A DNA stretch of 43,951 nucleotides from Holdemanella porci (GCF_009696075.1 NZ_VUMR01000011.1:1-43951); one strand, 5' to 3'; shown: positions 8,803 through 16,936, counted from the first letter of the stretch. The notes: generated by a model from the letters alone, not told the origin. Translations and numbers: made by a program.

Positions 8803-9399
8803 ATGAATATATATGAATGTATATACATGATTCAAATGAATGATTTTACGGAAATGAAAAATTTGATTCAATACTATAGACCTATGGTGACGGACATATG
8901 GGCGGATGTCTTTGTACGAAAGACAAACACAATTCTTTGCGAAAAAGAAGAATTCTATCGTCATGCCGATTTATTGTTGTATCATTGTATATTTGAATAT
9001 CGAATGGATCGTGCACTTTCGTTTTCAGGATTTTACAGGCGTTGCGCTAAAAATAAGGCCTATGATATTTTGCGTCATAGCATAAGAAAGCAGTGTTACT
9101 TAAATCAAACCTGTATTAGTTTAGACCAAAGAATTCGTGAGGATACAAAACTATACTATGGTGATGTGAACATGCTCGAGTCATTAGAAGTTCATGATGT
9201 TGTTTTAGATAAACTCATGTGGGAATATACAAAAAATCGTATCAACAGAGTTTTTGGTAAAGATTATGTACAGATCATCGACTATCGAATGGAGGGCTAT
9301 ACTTTAAAAAATATAGCGGAAGAACTTGGCTTAAGCGCCTCGAAGGTAAGTTTTATGTTTGAAAAGGTAAAAAAGTGGTATACGACAATTGACAGTTGA
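8803..9399 (+). CDS. Diverged sigma-70-family factor in the sigH position
   Basis: The 198-residue protein looks like a small sigma factor: an N-terminal helical region resembling region 2 (about 10-95), a linker, and a C-terminal HTH like region 4 (YTLKNIAEELGLSASKVSFMFE, about 162-183). Its position just before rpmG-secE-nusG is exactly that of sigH in Firmicutes, so I read it as a diverged SigH orthologue. Its target promoters cannot be inferred; a competence or stationary-phase role is possible. I chose the ATG at 8803 because AGGTGAT (8792-8798) is its ribosome site; a GTG at 8794 lies inside that site. Confidence 0.75.
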   Translation: MNIYECIYMIQMNDFTEMKNLIQYYRPMVTDIWADVFVRKTNTILCEKEEFYRHADLLLYHCIFEYRMDRALSFSGFYRRCAKNKAYDILRHSIRKQCYLNQTCISLDQRIREDTKLYYGDVNMLESLEVHDVVLDKLMWEYTKNRINRVFGKDYVQIIDYRMEGYTLKNIAEELGLSASKVSFMFEKVKKWYTTIDS

Positions 9400-9418
9400 C
9401 TGGATAAAATGGTACATT
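9389..9418 (+). promoter_or_regulatory. Weak candidate promoter of rpmG-secE-nusG
   Basis: TTGACA (9389-9394) and TACATT (9413-9418) are separated by 18 bp at the end of the sigma-factor gene. The -35 is perfect, the -10 matches four of six bases. Confidence 0.35.
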
Positions 9419-9443
9419 TATTGAGTTAAGGAGCGTGAAGGAA

Positions 9444-9593
9444 TTGGCAGATAAAGTTGTTTTGACGTGTACAGAGTGTTTATCAAGAAATTATACGACC
9501 CAAAAAAATAAGAAGACCAACACGCAACGTCTTGAAATTAAAAAGTATTGTCCAAAGTGTGGCAAGCATACTTTGCATAAGGAAACAAAGTGA
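9444..9593 (+). CDS. rpmG: 50S ribosomal protein L33, zinc-binding form, TTG start
   Basis: The 49-residue L33 reads [11 protein letters not shown] after the initiator and carries two CxxC pairs (Cys9/Cys12 and Cys36/Cys39), so it is the zinc-binding form. The only suitable start is a TTG at 9444, preceded by AAGGAG at 9428-9433. The gene lies between the sigma-like gene and secE, as in most Firmicutes. Confidence 0.93.
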   Translation: MADKVVLTCTECLSRNYTTQKNKKTNTQRLEIKKYCPKCGKHTLHKETK

Positions 9594-9602
9594 GGAATCC
9601 AT

Positions 9603-9800
9603 ATGAGTAAAGAAAAAAAAGAAAGAACATATTCACCATCAAAAGTGTTCAAAGAATTAAAAACTGTTAAATGGCCAACATTTAAAGAATTAATGTCATC
9701 AAGTGGTTTGGTAATCGTATTTACAGTATTATTTGGTTTGTATTTCTTTGTTTGTGAGTTTTTATCAAGCGGTCTAGTGAAAATGATCGTAGGCGCATAG
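9603..9800 (+). CDS. secE: Preprotein translocase subunit SecE
   Basis: SecE clamps SecY in the membrane protein-conducting channel. The 65-residue protein has the single-span form usual in Firmicutes: a charged N-terminus, the conserved amphipathic element FKELKTVKWPTFKEL (about 16-30), and one membrane helix (about 37-57). It sits 9 bases after rpmG and 10 bases before nusG. Confidence 0.95.
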   Translation: MSKEKKERTYSPSKVFKELKTVKWPTFKELMSSSGLVIVFTVLFGLYFFVCEFLSSGLVKMIVGA

Positions 9801-9810
9801 GGAGGAAAGT

Positions 9811-10356
9811 ATGTCAGAGTTAAAAAAAGAATGGTATGTAGTAAATACATATGCAGGTCAAGAAAATCGTGTAAAAGAAAACTTGGAACGTCGTGTAAAA
9901 ACTATGGGTCTTGAAGATTCTTTGTTCCAGATCGTCGTTGCTGAAGAAAAAGAAATTGAATATAAAAATGGTAAACCAGTAGAAAAAACACACAATCTAT
10001 TCTCTGGTTATTTATTAGTACAAATGATCATGACAGATGAAGCTTGGTATGTTGTACGTAACACTCCAGGTGTAACTGGATTTATCGGATCAAGTGGAAA
10101 GGGTGCTAAACCATTCCCAGTAGCTCAAGAAGAAGTTGATGCTGTATTACGTCGTCTAGGACGTCAGGATGTAAATGTTCAAGTTGATTTTGAAGTGGGA
10201 GACCGTGTAGAAATCACAAATGGAGCTTTCAAAAACTCCGAAGGTGTTATTGAAGCTATGGACGAAGAAAAGAAAGAAGCTACAGTTCTATTAATCTTAT
10301 TTGGTCGTGAAACACCAACAGAAATTCCATATATGGATCTAAAGAAAGTCGACTAA
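9811..10356 (+). CDS. nusG: Transcription termination/antitermination factor NusG
   Basis: NusG binds RNA polymerase and modulates pausing and coupling. The 181-residue protein shows the NGN domain starting at EWYVVNTYAGQE, the FSGYLLVQM and VRNTPGVTGFIG segments, and the C-terminal KOW motif (FEVGDRVEITNGAFKNSEG, about 128-146). AGGAGG precedes the ATG. rplK and rplA, which normally follow, are absent: a terminator and a HAD phosphatase gene come next. Confidence 0.96.
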   Translation: MSELKKEWYVVNTYAGQENRVKENLERRVKTMGLEDSLFQIVVAEEKEIEYKNGKPVEKTHNLFSGYLLVQMIMTDEAWYVVRNTPGVTGFIGSSGKGAKPFPVAQEEVDAVLRRLGRQDVNVQVDFEVGDRVEITNGAFKNSEGVIEAMDEEKKEATVLLILFGRETPTEIPYMDLKKVD

Positions 10357-10369
10357 GACTTTCTTTTTT
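10341..10369 (+). terminator. Intrinsic terminator of the rpmG-secE-nusG operon
   Basis: A perfect 10-bp stem (AAAGAAAGTC at 10341 with GACTTTCTTT to 10366) holds the nusG stop codon in its loop and ends in a T tract. The ribosome site of the next gene (AGGTGA, 10370-10375) begins directly after it, so some read-through may feed that gene. Confidence 0.85.
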
Positions 10370-10378
10370 AGGTGAATT

Positions 10379-11149
10379 ATGAAAACTTTAGTATTTGATT
10401 TAGATGGCACAATGTATCGTGGGACGCAGATCATTGAAAGTGCTCATCAATTTTTAGATTATTGTATCCAAAAGGACATTCCATTTATTTTTTTGACAAA
10501 CAACTCGATGCGTACCCCACAAGAAAATGTAAAGCATATGGAAGAGATGGGATATACAAATATTAAGCCAGAGATGTATTATAATAGTGCCATGGCAGCT
10601 AGCCAATATGTTAAGAAACATTATGAAGGGAATAAAGCTTATTATATTGGAAAACAAGGTATGAAAGATGCATTGAATCAAGAAGGTTTTATTATTGATG
10701 ATGAAAATCCAGATTTTGTCTTTATAGGATTGGATAAAGATGCCACATATGCATCTTACTCAAAAGCTCTATCTTTGATTTTAAATGGAGCCAAAATTAT
10801 TGGTACAAATAATGATCGTATTTTAGCAAAACCAGGTGGATTTGAAGTTGGTAATGGCAGTGTCGTAGATATGTTTGAATATGCAGCCAATCAAAAATCC
10901 CCTCGTATTGGTAAGCCTAATCGAGCGATTCTTGATTTGTGTTTAGAATATTTTGGCTTAAAAGAAGATGAAATCATATTGATTGGTGATAATCTTGAAA
11001 CGGATATTAAACTTGGGTATGAACAAAATATTGAAACTGTGCTTGTACAGACGGGGGTTCACAACAAGGAAGATATTGAACGACTAAAAATATATCCAAC
11101 TCATGTAGTGAATACGTTGATGGATTTAGTAGACTATAATTTTGACTAG
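10379..11149 (+). CDS. HAD-IIA family sugar-phosphate phosphatase (NagD/AraL-like)
   Basis: The 256-residue enzyme belongs to the NagD-like HAD phosphatases that hydrolyse small phosphate esters and often act in metabolite clearance. Motif I is DLDGT with Asp7 and Asp9; motif II is FLTNNS (near 37-42); a Lys-containing IGKPN lies near 175; motif IV is LIGDNLETDI. The C2-type cap between motifs II and III defines class IIA. The substrate is not predictable. The start has AGGTGA just upstream. Confidence 0.87.
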   Translation: MKTLVFDLDGTMYRGTQIIESAHQFLDYCIQKDIPFIFLTNNSMRTPQENVKHMEEMGYTNIKPEMYYNSAMAASQYVKKHYEGNKAYYIGKQGMKDALNQEGFIIDDENPDFVFIGLDKDATYASYSKALSLILNGAKIIGTNNDRILAKPGGFEVGNGSVVDMFEYAANQKSPRIGKPNRAILDLCLEYFGLKEDEIILIGDNLETDIKLGYEQNIETVLVQTGVHNKEDIERLKIYPTHVVNTLMDLVDYNFD

Positions 11150-11166
11150 TATTTTTATTGAATTAT

Positions 11167-11175
11167 TGGTATAAT
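11167..11175 (+). promoter_or_regulatory. Extended -10 promoter of secG
   Basis: TGGTATAAT (11167-11175) matches the TGnTATAAT extended -10 form, which can work without a good -35; none is seen. Confidence 0.55.
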
Positions 11176-11204
11176 CGAAATATCGTAGAAGGTGTGATGA
11201 AAAA

Positions 11205-11435
11205 ATGAAAGATATATTAAACGTGGTTTTAATGACATTATCTGGTGTTATTATTATATTGACATTATTACAAAGTGGTAAATCAGACGGGTTGTCTGCT
11301 GCCTTTACAGGAAGTGGAGATTTGAACTTGTTTGCGGTACAAAAAGAAAGAGGCCCTGAAAAAGTTATCTCTCGTTTAACTTTGATTTGTGGAATTTTGT
11401 TCTTTGCGATTGTGATCACATTGCAGATTGTGTAA
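11205..11435 (+). CDS. secG: Preprotein translocase subunit SecG
   Basis: SecG is the small accessory subunit of the SecYEG channel. The 76-residue product has two hydrophobic helices (about 3-22 and 55-75) joined by a loop with LLQSGKSDGLSAAFTGSG, a hallmark of SecG. AAGGTG at 11189-11194 precedes the chosen ATG. secG next to rnr is a common Firmicute arrangement. Confidence 0.94.
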   Translation: MKDILNVVLMTLSGVIIILTLLQSGKSDGLSAAFTGSGDLNLFAVQKERGPEKVISRLTLICGILFFAIVITLQIV

Positions 11436-11438
11436 TTA

Positions 11439-11461
11439 AAAGACCGTTAAGGTCTTTTTTC
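11439..11461 (+). terminator. Intrinsic terminator between secG and rnr
   Basis: AAAAGACC pairs with GGTCTTTT around a GTTAA loop and runs into T6. The AAAGGAGG of rnr starts seven bases later, so rnr probably depends on read-through or on an unseen promoter. Confidence 0.8.
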
Positions 11462-11480
11462 TGTTTTAAAGGAGGAAAAA

Positions 11481-13547
11481 ATGAAAGAAAAGATCATTCA
11501 ATATTTAGAAGAAAAAAAAGAATGTAAAATACGCGATTTAGAAAAAATAGTAAGACCTAAATCAAGTAAAGAATTTACAGAAATGGTGAAGTCTTTAAAT
11601 GAATTAGAAGATGAAAAATTAATTTATAACGATCATACAAGTCTATATTTGATTGATGATATACATTTTATGGCTGGAAGTGCAAAAGATATTTCCAGAT
11701 ATGAAATTGCTGTTTTCAATGAAAATAATAAGGTATATGTTCCTAAAAATAAAAAGATGAAGATTTTTGATAAAGATGAAGTTTTAGTGCGCTTAAAGCC
11801 AGAACCGTCTTTAATTAAAGTGTTTAATCATGGATTGACAAATATTACAGGAGTTATGATTGTTAAAAAGAAGAAAGCATTCTTCTATAGCGATTTAGAT
11901 TTACACTGTTCAATTCGTGTAGTCAATGAAAAAGAATTTAGTTTTAAAAAACGTACAAAAGTTGTATGTCAAATTGTGAAGTATACAGATCCTCTAGAAG
12001 TAAGGATCATCCAAGTCTTAGGACATCCAGACGATGCTGGCGTAGATATTAGTGCTATGCTTACAAGCAACCAGGTTCGTCAGGTATTTAATGGGAAAAT
12101 TGTAAAAGAGTGTAAAAGAATCCCGACAAAAGTACAAAAGGATGAACTTGAAAATCGTAAAGATTTAAGAAATCTATTAACTGTCACAATTGATGGGGAT
12201 GACGCCAAGGATTTTGATGATGCGATTTCGATTGTGAAAAATGAAAAGGGATATTTATTGTATGTACATATTGCCGATGTTTCACATTATGTAAAAGAAA
12301 ATAGTGCCCTTGATCAAGAAGCCTATTTACGAGGAAACTCTATATATGTTTGTGATCGAGTTGTGCCTATGCTTCCATTTGATTTGAGTAACGGTATTTG
12401 TTCATTAAATCCAAATGTAGACCGTTTAACGATTACTTGTGCTATGCAAGTGGATGAGAGGGGAAATCTATTAACATATAATGTCTTCCCGAGTGTGATT
12501 CATTCCGACAAGCGCTGTACTTATAAAAAAGTGAATGCGTGTTTAGCAGGAGATGAAACTATATTAGAAGAGTATTCAGAAGTTAAAGGATTATTGTTTA
12601 CTTTAGAGTCTTTGGCTAAATTATTAAAGAAACAGTCACACAATCGTGGATGTATTGATTTTAATACCAAAGAAGCAAAGATCATTATGGATAAAAATGG
12701 CTATCCTGTAGATGTAACAGTTTTAGAGCGTGGTTTTGCCGAACAAATGATTGAAGAATGTATGATCTTAACCAATGTTTGTGTGGCTCACCATATGCAT
12801 GTGAATAAAATTCCAAGTATGTATCGTGTGCATGAAAATCCAGATCCTAAAAAAGTTGCGACAATCTGTACCGTTGCGAATTCTTTACGTATTCCATTTG
12901 ATTTCTATCCAGATGAAGTAAATGCTAGCCAAATCCAAAAATTCTTAGAATCGATTCAAGATGAAAACGCATATGAAGTCTTGTCTATGGTTGCTTTGCG
13001 TTCTATGCAAAAGGCGCGTTATGATGCGCATTGTTTAGGACATTTTGGTTTGGCACTTGAAGAGTATTGTCATTTTACAAGTCCAATTCGTCGTTATTCA
13101 GACTTAGTTGTACACCGTATGTTGCATGCGTATTGTTTTCATGAACAAAAGCGTACACCCTCAAATGATGAAAAGAAAATCGAAAAACAGGCTTTCCATA
13201 TTTCTGAAAAAGAAAGAGACGCGATCATGATGGAAAGAATGGTGAATGACTATAAGAAGGCGCAGTTCATGGAAAAAAGAATTGGTCAAGTTTTTGAAGG
13301 AACAATTGTTGGTGTGATGAGTTTTGGTTTCTTTGTGGAAATGGATAATACAGTGGAAGGACTTGTTCCAGTTCATACTTTATCAAATGACTTCTACGAT
13401 TATGATGAAGATACAATGACTTTAAAGGGACAGACACATGGTAAAGTATTCCAAATGGGAATGCGTGTACGTGTTGTTTGTACGGATGTCCAAAGAGAAA
13501 AAGGACAAGTGACATTTAGTTTATTAGAAAGAAGAAATCATGATTAA
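11481..13547 (+). CDS. rnr: Ribonuclease R (RNB-family 3'-5' exoribonuclease)
   Basis: RNase R degrades structured RNA and takes part in tmRNA-linked quality control. The 688-residue protein, somewhat shorter than the Bacillus enzyme, has an N-terminal winged-helix/cold-shock region, the RNB catalytic domain with the metal-binding Asp cluster DGDDAKDFDD at 238-247, conserved segments such as HFTSPIRRYSDLVVHR, and a C-terminal S1 domain (about 602-685). AAAGGAGG (11468-11475) sets the start. smpB, its usual next gene, is absent; a VOC-fold gene overlaps its end by 8 bases. Confidence 0.95.
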   Translation: MKEKIIQYLEEKKECKIRDLEKIVRPKSSKEFTEMVKSLNELEDEKLIYNDHTSLYLIDDIHFMAGSAKDISRYEIAVFNENNKVYVPKNKKMKIFDKDEVLVRLKPEPSLIKVFNHGLTNITGVMIVKKKKAFFYSDLDLHCSIRVVNEKEFSFKKRTKVVCQIVKYTDPLEVRIIQVLGHPDDAGVDISAMLTSNQVRQVFNGKIVKECKRIPTKVQKDELENRKDLRNLLTVTIDGDDAKDFDDAISIVKNEKGYLLYVHIADVSHYVKENSALDQEAYLRGNSIYVCDRVVPMLPFDLSNGICSLNPNVDRLTITCAMQVDERGNLLTYNVFPSVIHSDKRCTYKKVNACLAGDETILEEYSEVKGLLFTLESLAKLLKKQSHNRGCIDFNTKEAKIIMDKNGYPVDVTVLERGFAEQMIEECMILTNVCVAHHMHVNKIPSMYRVHENPDPKKVATICTVANSLRIPFDFYPDEVNASQIQKFLESIQDENAYEVLSMVALRSMQKARYDAHCLGHFGLALEEYCHFTSPIRRYSDLVVHRMLHAYCFHEQKRTPSNDEKKIEKQAFHISEKERDAIMMERMVNDYKKAQFMEKRIGQVFEGTIVGVMSFGFFVEMDNTVEGLVPVHTLSNDFYDYDEDTMTLKGQTHGKVFQMGMRVRVVCTDVQREKGQVTFSLLERRNHD

Positions 13548-13920
13548 GGGAATTCACCCTGTCGCATTTAAATGTGAGACGCAAGAATAATATGATGAAA
13601 TGATTTGTTTCTATCATGAATTATTAGTACTTCCCATATTGAGAAAGTGGGATACAGGCATTCATTTGGATTGTTTTAATAGTTGTATTGAGATGTTTTT
13701 GGATGGCACAAAATCAGTTGGGGAAGGATGTATTCGTCATTTTGCGCTTAGCACGGATGATGTGGATGAAATTGTCGAAAGAGTTCGTAATGCTGGCTAT
13801 AAAGTGAGTGTGGACCCTAAAAATGTAGATATGAAAACAGAACCTGTATTTCCAATTCGAGTGGCTTTTATTGAAGGCCCGCTTCATGAATCTATTGAAT
13901 TATTTTGTGAAAAGGCATAA
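13540..13920 (+). pseudogene. VOC/glyoxalase-fold gene interrupted by an in-frame TAA
   Basis: Reading from the ATG at 13540, which overlaps the rnr end, gives MIKGIHPVAFKCETQE and then a TAA at 13588-13590; the same frame continues YDEMICFYHELLVLPIL and runs to 13918. Together these form one VOC-type domain (a first beta strand, helix and strands, then a second half ending in IELFCEKA). The stop sits where family members usually have Glu, Lys or Gln, so a single base change is enough to explain it. A restart at the ATG at 13600 would drop the first strand of the fold. VOC enzymes act on diverse metabolites; no substrate can be assigned. Confidence 0.7.
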
Positions 13921-13952
13921 TTGGTAGGTTTTCTGTCCAAGTTGGTACTTGA

Positions 13953-13981
13953 TTTGCACTAAATATTTTCTTTGTTAGAAT
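13953..13981 (+). promoter_or_regulatory. Promoter of the ankyrin/EF-G-like leader
   Basis: TTTGCA (13953-13958) and TAGAAT (13976-13981) are spaced by 17 bp, and TGT precedes the -10, giving an extended -10. Confidence 0.5.
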
Positions 13982-14010
13982 GGAATCAGTTAAACAAAGG
14001 AGTGATTGAG

Positions 14011-14073
14011 ATGAATCAAGTTCAAGGCGTAAAAGTAAACAAAAATTTCAATCTTTTCTTTGTACATATGTAA
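14011..14073 (+). CDS. 20-codon leader ORF upstream of the ankyrin gene
   Basis: This short frame encodes MNQVQGVKVNKNFNLFFVHM. It has an excellent ribosome site (AAAGGAG at 13996-14002) 8 bases before its ATG and lies just downstream of a promoter. Its TAA is at the foot of a terminator-like hairpin. It might be a leader peptide that sets attenuation, or a small functional peptide; no run of regulatory codons is obvious. Confidence is limited by its size. Confidence 0.4.
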   Translation: MNQVQGVKVNKNFNLFFVHM

Positions 14074-14104
14074 ACTGGGGTGAACTATCATTCCAGTTTT
14101 TCTG
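14072..14104 (+). terminator. Terminator-like hairpin in the ankyrin leader
   Basis: AAACTGG (14072-14078) pairs with CCAGTTT (14093-14099) around a 14-base loop, followed by T residues. It begins at the stop codon of the 20-codon ORF and precedes the ankyrin ribosome site, the geometry expected of an attenuator. Confidence 0.5.
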
Positions 14105-14142
14105 TGATTTCAAGAGCAATAATGATGAGGAGGATGGTTGAA

Positions 14143-14814
14143 ATGGATCAGAATTTTAATAAGGTATTTTGGGATGCATGTGCGAATGGAGATTTCCCAA
14201 TGGTTTGTTCTCAAATCAAAGCAGGAGCAGATGTAAACTATCAAAATGGTGATGGCCGAACTGCATTGATGCGTGCAAGTAAGCGTGACCGTAAAGATGT
14301 TGTGCAGGTTTTACTTGATAATGGGGCTGACGTGAATATTTCAGATAATAAAGGGAAAACAGCTTTAATGACAGCTGCAAAAAAAGGCAATAAAACAATC
14401 TTAAAGGCTTTGATTGACGCAGGTGCAGATGTAAATGCCAAAGATGACAGAGGACGTACAGCTTTAATGCGTGCTTGCTTATTAGGACAAGATCGTTGTG
14501 TTGAAGTATTATTAGATGCTGGGGCAAAAATCAATGATCAAGATGAAGTAGGCCGTAGTGCTTTAATGGAAGCTTGTATTGCGTTTAAGCGTGACACAAT
14601 TCACTTATTACTTGAAAGAAATGCAGACGTAAACTTATTTGATAATAATGGTGTAACTGCATTGATGCGTGCAGCTTATGGAGGATATCCAAGTTTAGTA
14701 GAAAAATTATTGGCATATGGTGCTGATAAAGATATGACAGATAAGCAAGGTCGCGTTGCATTAGATTATGTTCGTGAACACTGTAGAGCTCAATTAGAGC
14801 CAATCTTAAGATGA
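14143..14814 (+). CDS. Ankyrin-repeat protein
   Basis: The 223-residue protein consists almost entirely of about six 33-residue ankyrin repeats, seen as repeated GRTALMRA / GKTALMTA / GRSALMEA / GVTALMRA starts and LLDNGADVN-type ends. There is no signal peptide or membrane segment, so it should be a cytoplasmic protein-binding scaffold. GAGGAGG (14127-14133) lies nine bases before the ATG at 14143; an ATG at 14134 abuts that site and is less likely. It is followed after 10 bases by an EF-G-like gene whose ribosome site overlaps its stop, suggesting co-expression. The partner is unknown. Confidence 0.85.
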   Translation: MDQNFNKVFWDACANGDFPMVCSQIKAGADVNYQNGDGRTALMRASKRDRKDVVQVLLDNGADVNISDNKGKTALMTAAKKGNKTILKALIDAGADVNAKDDRGRTALMRACLLGQDRCVEVLLDAGAKINDQDEVGRSALMEACIAFKRDTIHLLLERNADVNLFDNNGVTALMRAAYGGYPSLVEKLLAYGADKDMTDKQGRVALDYVREHCRAQLEPILR

Positions 14815-14824
14815 GGTTAAGCGT

Positions 14825-16897
14825 ATGAGAGATTATCAGAGTTTTGAAGTACGTAACGTAAGCGTGATCGGACATAGTGGAGCTGGAAAAACAAGTGTTC
14901 TAGAAGCTATGTTGTATTATACAAAGGCAACAGATCGTTTTGGTAAAACAACAGAAGGAAGTTCAATGATTGATTTCGATGCTGAAGAAATTCGTCGTGG
15001 AATATCTGTTTATACAACAATTGTTCCAATTGAATGGGAAGATAGTAAAATTAATTTCATTGACACACCAGGTTATTTAGACTTTGTTGGTGAAAAACAA
15101 GGTGGTTTTGCGGTAGGTGATTCAAGTTTAATCGTAGTTAATGCCAAAGATCCTTTACAATCAGGAACTAAATTGGCTTATAAACAAGCTATAGCTGAAA
15201 AGAAGCCTACAATTTTCTTTATCAATAAGTTAGATGAAGAACACACAAGTTTTGATGCAAGTTATCAAGCATTGCGTGAAGAATTTGGTAAGAGTGTTAT
15301 TCCGTTTGAAGTGCCTATCGTTGAAGATGGAAAAATCGTTGGATCTGTAAATATCATTAAAAATAAAGCCTGGTATTATAGTCCGGAATTAGCTGATAAA
15401 GCATGCCCAGTGCCTGAATCTATGCAAGAAGAAGTGGCTCTTTATAAAGATCAGATTGCCGAAGCGGTAGCGATGGGTGATGATGAATTAATGGAAAAAT
15501 TCTTCTCTGGTGAAGAATTTAGTGATGCTGAATTAAAACGTGGTGTGCGTATTGGTGTACGTAATGGAGAAATTTGTCCAGTATATTCTGGTAGTGCAGT
15601 CAATTCAATTGGTATCCAACGTTTGATGGATTTAATCGTAGATTATTTCCCAACATACTCAGAAAGAGGTATGTACACAGCTACAACTCCAAATGGTGTT
15701 AAAGTTGAATTGTTGACAAGTGAAACAGAAGTTTTAACAGCACAAGTATTTAAAACGATTATGGACCCATTTGTTGGAAGAATCAGTTATGTAAAAGTAT
15801 TGAGTGGTGTACTTGCGGCTGATAGTACAGTTGTGAATGCCAATAATGGTAAACCTGAAAAAATCAGTCAAATCTATATCGTTAAAGGTAAACACCAGAC
15901 AGCGGCTGGTAAATTGTTTACTGGAGATATTGGTGCTTTAGTGAAATTACAAAATACTAGAACAAACGATACATTGTGTGATAAAGGCAAATTGTTGATG
16001 GCAGATCCAATCACATTCGATACACCGATGTATGGACAAGCTGTTGTGCCTAAGACTAAAAATGACGAGGATCGTTTATCAAATGGACTTGCTCGTTTAC
16101 AGGAAGAAGATCCAACATTTAAAGTTGTAAACAATCCAGAAACAAAAGAAACAGTGATTTATGGTGTGGGTGATCAACACTTAGATGTTATTGTAAATAA
16201 ATTAAATTCTAAATTTAAAGCTGAAGTTGTTTTAAGTGATCCAAAAATTACATATCGTGAAACAATCACAAAGACAGCTGTTGGTGAAGGTCGTCATAAA
16301 AAACAATCTGGTGGACATGGTCAATTTGGACATGTATTTGTAGAATTTAGTCCAAATCCAGATGAAGAAGAAATGGTATTTGCAGAAAAAGTATTTGGTG
16401 GAGCTGTTCCAAAACAATATTTCCCAGCTGTAGAAACTGGACTTCGTGAATGCTGCCAAAAAGGTCCTTTAGCAGGATATAAGATGGTAAATGTGAAGAC
16501 AACATTGTTAGATGGTAAATATCATGATGTTGACTCAAGTGAAATGGCATTTAAGATGGCGGCACACTTAGCTTATAAAGATGCGATGACAAAAGTTCGT
16601 CCAATTTTATTAGAACCAATCATGAATGTTAAGATTCGTGTTCCAGATGAATTTACAGGAGCTGTAATTGGTGATTTGAATAAACGTAGAGGTTCAATCA
16701 TGGGTATGACTCCAGTTGATTCAGATCAAGAAATCGATGTACAAGTTCCAATGGCAAATATGTCTAGATATTGTGTTGAATTAAGAAGTATGACAACTGG
16801 TTTAGGTACTTATACAATGGAAATGGACCGATATGATCCAGTGCCAGAACCTTATGCTTCAAGAGTGATTGAAGAGAGCAAAAAAGAGAAAGAATAG
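14825..16897 (+). CDS. EF-G-like translational GTPase (EF-G2 type)
   Basis: This 690-residue GTPase has the full EF-G layout: G domain with P-loop GHSGAGKT (16-23), DTPGYLDF (G3) and NKLD (G4), then domains II to V, with SGGHGQFGHV in domain IV and a C-terminal domain near EPIMNVKIRVPDEF. The switch-I segment (DAEEIRRGISVYTT) and P-loop differ from the canonical EF-G (GHIDAGKTT), which places it in the second EF-G group found beside the main fusA in many bacteria. Its role may be in recycling or stress; whether it translocates is unknown. GAGG overlapping the ankyrin stop is its ribosome site. Confidence 0.88.
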   Translation: MRDYQSFEVRNVSVIGHSGAGKTSVLEAMLYYTKATDRFGKTTEGSSMIDFDAEEIRRGISVYTTIVPIEWEDSKINFIDTPGYLDFVGEKQGGFAVGDSSLIVVNAKDPLQSGTKLAYKQAIAEKKPTIFFINKLDEEHTSFDASYQALREEFGKSVIPFEVPIVEDGKIVGSVNIIKNKAWYYSPELADKACPVPESMQEEVALYKDQIAEAVAMGDDELMEKFFSGEEFSDAELKRGVRIGVRNGEICPVYSGSAVNSIGIQRLMDLIVDYFPTYSERGMYTATTPNGVKVELLTSETEVLTAQVFKTIMDPFVGRISYVKVLSGVLAADSTVVNANNGKPEKISQIYIVKGKHQTAAGKLFTGDIGALVKLQNTRTNDTLCDKGKLLMADPITFDTPMYGQAVVPKTKNDEDRLSNGLARLQEEDPTFKVVNNPETKETVIYGVGDQHLDVIVNKLNSKFKAEVVLSDPKITYRETITKTAVGEGRHKKQSGGHGQFGHVFVEFSPNPDEEEMVFAEKVFGGAVPKQYFPAVETGLRECCQKGPLAGYKMVNVKTTLLDGKYHDVDSSEMAFKMAAHLAYKDAMTKVRPILLEPIMNVKIRVPDEFTGAVIGDLNKRRGSIMGMTPVDSDQEIDVQVPMANMSRYCVELRSMTTGLGTYTMEMDRYDPVPEPYASRVIEESKKEKE

Positions 16898-16906
16898 GAC
16901 ATACGT

Positions 16907-16936
16907 AAAAAGACAGCAAAAAAGGGCTGTCTTTTT
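16907..16936. terminator. Bidirectional terminator between convergent genes
   Basis: An 11-bp stem (AAAAAGACAGC from 16907 with GCTGTCTTTTT to 16936) has T runs on both strands. It can stop the EF-G-like transcript and the opposing HAD gene. Confidence 0.85.

Noticed and set aside
13588-13590. Stop-codon recoding in the VOC gene
   Set aside because: TAA is not used for selenocysteine or pyrrolysine, and no special downstream structure was seen.
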